Source: Chionis minor (lineage: Eukaryota; Chordata; Aves; Charadriiformes; Chionididae). Taken from it: a stretch of 64,000 nucleotides of DNA. Position 1 is the stretch's first letter. Each line of letters begins with the position of its first letter. This document shows positions 58,860 through 64,000 of this stretch, piece by piece. The notes beneath the pieces are model-generated. The model was not told the origin of the DNA and searched no databases. It saw only the letters and a program-made list of their open reading frames with translations. The position numbers and the translations under genes were made by a program. The stretch covers positions 123,837 through 187,836 of the forward strand of contig VZSF01003927.1 of NCBI GenBank assembly GCA_013398295.1, given 5' to 3'.

Positions 58860-60060
58860 TCAAGGAAGATCTAGACCGACACCTCTGTTGTGCAAATTAG
58901 TAAACAATGTAATCAAGAATAAAATTAGTGGACACAAATGAATAATATATTGGGAAAGATTCAACCTGGCTGTTGTGAAGGCAAGTCCTGCCCTGCAAAG
59001 TTAATGGAATTCTTTGAGAATATGAAGAAGTATAACATGGATAAAGGACAGCTTAATGATAAAGAGTCTATGCGAGATTCCAAAAAGCTTGCAGAAGTCT
59101 TTGCCTTCATCTCTTGAGGTAACTAAGCAACCAAGTGACAAGCAGGAAAGTTTTTGCATGGAGAAATAGCTAAGAAACAAACTGTCTAAGCAGTTCCCAC
59201 ACTGAAAAAGGCCACCACAGGAATCCTGCAGAAAAATCTGTATTGGGTTACGCTTTTCAATATATTCATAAATTACCTCACAAAAGAGATGAGCAGTTGA
59301 CAATACAAAGTCATACCAGACACTGAAGATGATGGCTAACTGAAGAATCAGAGGAGGACTGTGATGCACAATAAGCAGAAGCAACAATTATAGATTAATG
59401 CAAATGAGGAAATTTTGGGTTCCCATATAGAATCACAGGCTTGGAGCTAACAACTGCCGCCCACAACAAGATCTGGATATATGATGGTTTACTTTAGATC
59501 ATTTGGATTGCTCAGTGCTCCATATGGATCAATAAATAGTGAAAAATAAACAGAATGCTGTTATGACAGCGTACAGAACTAAATTTTTGCCTATAATTTC
59601 AAATACTGTGTGCACGTTTAGCCCTCTTTCCTTCAAAAAAACAACCCCAAAACAAATCCCCCAAAACTCAAGACTTCCGAGTAATGTAAAAAAGAGCTCA
59701 GACAAAGGCAAGTTTAAAAAAGTATGCGGTTCCTTCCATACAATCAACAACTGAATAGGTCAGGCCTTATAAGTCTGGAAAAGAGGCTATTTATAGCAGA
59801 GAAGGGAAATAAGACAAAGGACTACAAAGTTAACGACTTGGAGAAGTTGCATAGAGATCATTCACTGTCTTGCCCAATACAAGAATGAAGGGGCAAAAAG
59901 ACACTAGCTGAAGGCAGGCTCAAAACTAACAAAAGGGGGGAGCAGGTGCAAATTATAATCAAGCAGAACTCGCCTCAGGATATTGTTGACCCAAATGCTG
60001 ACATGGGTTCCAGAGTAGACCTTGCAAATTCATAAAAAAAAAGAAATACACAGAAAGTGA
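58860..60060 (+). mobile_element. Old CR1/L3-like LINE relic, ORF2 region
   Basis: Strongly diverged plus-strand copy of an old CR1 lineage. In order I recognise GGCAAGTCCTGCCCTGCAAAG..TGGAATTCTTTGAG ('GKSCLTNLLEFFE'), an RT block up to TTTGCATGGAGAAATAGCTAAG, TATTGGGTTACGCTTTTCAA..ATATTCATAAATTACCTC ('ILGPLLFNIFINDL'), AACTGAAGAATCAGAGGAGGACTGTGA, an AATCACAGGCTTGGAGCTAACAA block, TGTTATGACAGCG..ACTGTGTGCACG ('LEYCVQF' region), GGAAAAGAGGCTATTTATAG ('LEKRRLRG') and CAGAACTCGCCTCAGGATATTGTTGA ('WNSLP.DVV'). Assigned from memory of the CR1 layout; indels break the frame. It is opposite in orientation to, and far older than, the CR1 at 55771-57620. Confidence 0.72.
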
Positions 60061-63000
60061 TTAAGTACAGAAACATAGTACAGGAAGCACAGACACAGAG
60101 CAGAAAACAAGCAGAAGAATCTGGTACGTGCAAACCTAATAGTGCTACAATAAGTTTAGTCCACATCAAGAATCCTGCTTCCAAAGGCTTAGTAACACAT
60201 GATAAAATGCCAGCTGGCCAGCAAGTAAAAAGATGAACACTGGAGGATGAAAATCACTTTACAGGGCCCTTTACAACTTTCATTTCCTATCTGCTATCAA
60301 ATATCATCTAGGGACAACTAATTAGACACTACCAGCCACTGTTATTTTGGGATATATATGGAAGATTTTTAAACTGGCATTAGATACTAATTTATACAAA
60401 CAACTTAGACCTTAATTTCTTGAATTTTTGACTATTCCCTTGTGATGAGTACAGCTAATTGTATTTGTTCAGAACAATCTGTTATACCATTTCATTAAGG
60501 CCAATACATCTATTTTGCTTTACAAAACTTAAAAAAATAAACTAAGGATAGACTGCAACTCCCCTCAGCTCTGCCTTAGCCCTTCATCATACGAGCCTGA
60601 ACTGTTTTATACCTGTAACAAAGTAGACTGCACATCTGAACAGAGATGCACAGTTTCAGTAAGATAACAGGCTCACATTCAACCATATTCCCCATTCCAC
60701 GCGTGACTTCCCGTAGCAGACTGCCAACTCTCCGTCCTCCTCCTTTTACTCTCCTCATTTTTCAAGAAAAAGGAGGACTAGAGTAAGAGCACCCATACGT
60801 CCTGCCAAGTCAACTCATTTGTCCCCCCAGTTAACAGGCAGTACCTGTGCAAAGTTTTCTTGGTGGCTCTACTGCTATTTTCTAACTCTGATCTCTCCCG
60901 GATGCAATACAACTCTCCAATCCATACCAGAATCAAGCAACAAAAGTCAGCACCAACAGGCTTTCAAGTGCATATCTATCAAAGGCAAGTATTAACAACT
61001 CTGCCACTCCCTCCCATCGTCCCGTGTTCTGGGCACGGCCCCCAGAGAGGGACAAACTTTTCTTCGCATGTTATGTAATCTCCACATGTATTAACATAAC
61101 ATTAATTTCTTAAGGAACACAGACTTGAGTACTTTGCATGACAGCAAAGCAAAAGAAATCTAGCTATTTTATGCAAGTCATCAGTACATACCCATTGAAA
61201 CATTCTTCCTGTCCTACTCTTTGCCCAAATTCTTAAGAGCTATTTTTCCCTGTAGCATTCCACGTACAGTAGCCATCACTGACATTCTTGCGATTCTCCC
61301 CCACTCCATATTAAATCAAGTTCAAGGATAACAATATTAGACTCAGATGAAAGAGTTAATTGTTACTCCCCGAGGAGAGGAGTTCATGTTTTGAAAGCAT
61401 TCAAAATAGGTATACATCAGGGACCCAGTAATGGTCAACTGATTTCACTGATGTAAAATGCTCATGAGAAACTTCCAAGAATGGTTATTCCAAATTTACT
61501 TCCAAAAGAGTAAATCGGTCTACAAAAATAAATTGGAACTATCTTATGATGTAGAAGTGATTCTGTAAGCTTGGCACACATTCCTTTCATTTTAACTCTG
61601 AAAAATGTCACAAAATCCATCTGTCTCTCAGTTTTAGACGGCTTCCACATCTTTTGAATATGAAACAGGTTAAAAAACTCCTTTTTTAGTAATTTATGCC
61701 CTGACAGTTCACCAGGTGTTAAATACTGAATTCTCTTTAATTTTTTTTTTTTTTTAAGATTTTTAAGGACTACGTTAACACTAAAATTTTTCTGCAACAC
61801 TATAAAAAGTGTGTCATATGCCAGCAAGACAATTTTTTAATGCGCTATACCTGTCAGGCCATTTTTTCCAGTTTAAAGTTTCGTATGTAGACAAAAATTA
61901 CAGGAATGACACTACATGTGCAGTAAAGACAACTATTATTTGAGGAGCTAGTTAGAGTAAGTTAGCTTATTCCTACAATTTAAGCTCATTTTCCTATTAC
62001 TCTTGCATAAGGAATTTGTATGTGACCCACTGGCACAAGTACTCATAACAAACCTCTGAAAATGACCATAAGTCAGAGTTCAGTTAAGTTTACTGGGGGA
62101 CGAATCCAGGTATGAATTAGCTCTCTTTGTGGATCTAGCTTAAGAGTCTAATAGCTGAACCTTAATCACATTCTGGGGAAAAAAAAAAATCTAGAAAAAA
62201 GACAACAAAGTACCCAGTTTTCTGCATCTGGAGGTACGATTTACAGATATGTTAAGCTGATATAAAGTAATATTACTTGTCAGTGTTTTAGTCCTTTCTA
62301 AAGTCATCCTTTACTAATGAAAAGATGCTTTTACCTGTTGATTTTCATTTATGAACGTTCCAGGAATAATAAGGTTAGAAACGTTCTATTATTAAAATTA
62401 TCTGGGAGCTATTATATAGGAAATAAAGTTCAAATACACTGAAGTTTCCACATCACTATTTTAAACAACTTTAAAAAACTACTCAAAATTAAATTAAGTT
62501 TTTTTCTATTCATTGCTCAACCCAAAGAGAGCTTCAAAAACCTGCAACAAGAATTTCAAATCCAAACCCAGAGAAAGACATATTGGAAAACCCCTCAAGC
62601 TCCAAACTTGGTGGAAGCATAGGTCATCCCCACTGGGCTGAAGATAGTCTGTGACTACATTTCACATAGCTTAGGGTCACACGGCTCCCTTTGTGTTACC
62701 CTTAAATACACTTCTATTATTGATTGTGGTGTGTTTATAGCACTTTAAAAGCCTTAATTCATACTGAAGCTCCTTACCCTGAGACCAACATATGAAACTG
62801 TTAAGTTTATTGAAAAAGGCTTATTTAAATGATTCCAGTACAAATATATTGAAAAGAGATGTTTCAAAACTGGGTGACGGAGAGCAAGTATACGCATATG
62901 TATGATTTTTAAAATATACACACACACAAAATACATCAATATTATTTCTAAGATATTATAATGAAGTTCTGAGTTATAAAGTTTAGGAATTCAAACCAAT

Positions 63001-63610
63001 GGTGGCTTGAGTTCAATGAAATAATATTACAAATGTTTTAATTAAACCTACATGCATTGATAATAAGAAATTAAAGTGACCGCTTTCGACTAGAACAACT
63101 TGCTCTTTCCGGCTAGCAAGGCCAAAGAGGCGCTAACCTGCCTTCTGTTATGCTTTAATTCTACTAAACATGGGTAACTATCCTTTTTTTTCCTTCCCTG
63201 ATTACAGCCAGAGAATAAGAGGAACAAAAAAAAAAAAAAACAACACACCAAACCAGGGGAGTGGGAAAAGCAAGATTAATGTTCCCAGCAGAGATAGAAG
63301 CAAGCTGTTTTTAAGCAAAATGACTTAACCTTGCTCCAAAGCACAGCATGTTACAAAACAAGAACAAAAAGTTTCTAAAACTGCCTCCCAATCTCTCTCC
63401 TTAACAGATCTCACTATGCAGAATTTCTTTATTTCAGACCTGTATTCAACAACATGCCACACTACTCCAGCACCACAGCGGGTAAGAAGAGGGGGAAAAA
63501 AAAAAAGTCTGAAGGCCTTTTAACAAAGTAATTAATGCAGGATCTGATCTTCAAACATCTGAAGATTTCCTTCCCCTCCCCTTTTCCCCCCCACTGGAAT
63601 CTGTCACACC
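60061..63610. other. KATNBL1 intron 1, 5' part
   Basis: AT-rich unique-looking DNA with poly-A/T tracts near 61741 and 63226. ORFs of up to 121 codons are low-complexity chance products. Nothing else recognised. Confidence 0.5.
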
Positions 63611-64000
63611 CAGGGAACAAAAATCCCTCGGGAGGCCTCACTCACACCCAGCTTGTCACCCTCCCTGTCGGCCGCGCTACAACCTTTCCTACTCGTCTGG
63701 TTATTCACCTGCCATCGCACACGTTTGCTCCGCGCCGCGGCCGATGTCACCCTTTCAGAAAAAAGGCAAAGCCGCCAGAACCGCCCGGCCGGGGACGTCA
63801 AGCACCCAAGGCGGCCGTGCCACCGCAGGTCGCCTGCGGGGCGGTGGCGGGGTGTCCCCGCACCGGGGTGTCCCCGCACCGGCGCGGCCCACGGCTCGGC
63901 GGTGCCGGGCGGGGGAGCAGGAGGCAGAGGCAGCACCGCCGCCGCCACCGCCCCCGGCCCTCACAGCGGGCGGGGCGCCCCGGAGCCGCACCTGGCCCCG
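63610..64000 (-). promoter_or_regulatory. KATNBL1: CpG island, KATNBL1 promoter and first exon region
   Basis: The sequence turns sharply GC- and CpG-rich at the window end. On the minus strand this is the position expected for the promoter and non-coding exon 1 of KATNBL1. Candidate exon 1 donors are CAG|GTGAAT (exon edge at 63711) and GGGT|GTGAGT (edge at 63646); the first has the better exon side. A GGACGTCA motif (CRE/ATF-like) lies at about 63793-63800. No TATA box seen. The minus-strand ORFs 63948-63604 and 63991-63755 are GC-driven and not supported. The island runs off the window. Confidence 0.7.
63851..63882. repeat. Two tandem 16-bp copies in the CpG island
   Basis: GGTGTCCCCGCACCGG is present twice in direct succession (63851-63866 and 63867-63882). 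Each unit is itself partly self-complementary (GGTG..CACC). It may be a polymorphic minisatellite start. Confidence 0.9.

Larger units (their letters stand above)
54320..63645 (-). other. KATNBL1 intron 1
   Basis: Large first intron (about 9.3 kb), the upper border depending on which first-exon donor is used. It contains the CR1 copy at 55771-57620 and the old CR1 relic at 58860-60060. No coding exon recognised inside. Poly-A/T runs are frequent. Confidence 0.7.

Noticed and set aside
61462..61827. 121-codon minus ORF in KATNBL1 intron 1
   Set aside because: Lys/Phe-rich translation of AT-rich DNA with a poly-T tract; chance.

Overview
The window is vertebrate nuclear DNA, almost certainly from a bird. 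It is AT-rich, has two CpG islands, carries several CR1 LINE fragments with the avian-type 3' end, and has a solo endogenous-retrovirus LTR of a kind common in birds. It holds two recognisable protein-coding genes, both on the minus strand and in the same order as on human 15q14: KATNBL1 (high coordinates) upstream of EMC7. No bacterial-type operons, CRISPR arrays, tRNA or rRNA genes were seen.

Layout. 1-22264: no gene recognised. This part holds a 2.5-kb CR1 copy split by a solo LTR (6396-8945), two further minus-strand CR1 copies (11731-12621, 13613-13720), an old plus-strand CR1 relic (about 10200-11510), a sequencing gap inside poly-G (16980-16986) and two sharp inverted repeats. 22265-30576: EMC7, five coding exons, a subunit of the ER membrane protein complex; the end coding the start codon and signal peptide is lost at a single N (30577) inside the CpG island. 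30830-47444: intergenic DNA and probable KATNBL1 3' UTR, with some coding-like blocks I could not identify. 47445-54305: nine coding exons of KATNBL1 that join without a frame break into a 303-residue katanin p80-like protein. 54320 to about 63700: large first intron, containing a minus-strand CR1 with long reverse-transcriptase ORFs (55771-57620) and a second old plus-strand CR1 relic (58860-60060). 63610-64000: CpG island expected to hold the KATNBL1 promoter and non-coding first exon; the window ends inside it.

The two genes are independent housekeeping genes, one in membrane-protein insertion at the ER and one in regulation of the microtubule-severing enzyme katanin. Every exon boundary given was set by GT/AG sites on the minus strand and by continuity of reading phase. 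Family assignments rest on remembered protein families, not on a search. The best candidates for something unusual are the EMC7 5' assembly defect, a tandem splice acceptor in KATNBL1, the CR1/LTR nesting, and an unassigned 348-nt open block at 41620-41967. I did not find a convincing new biological system.
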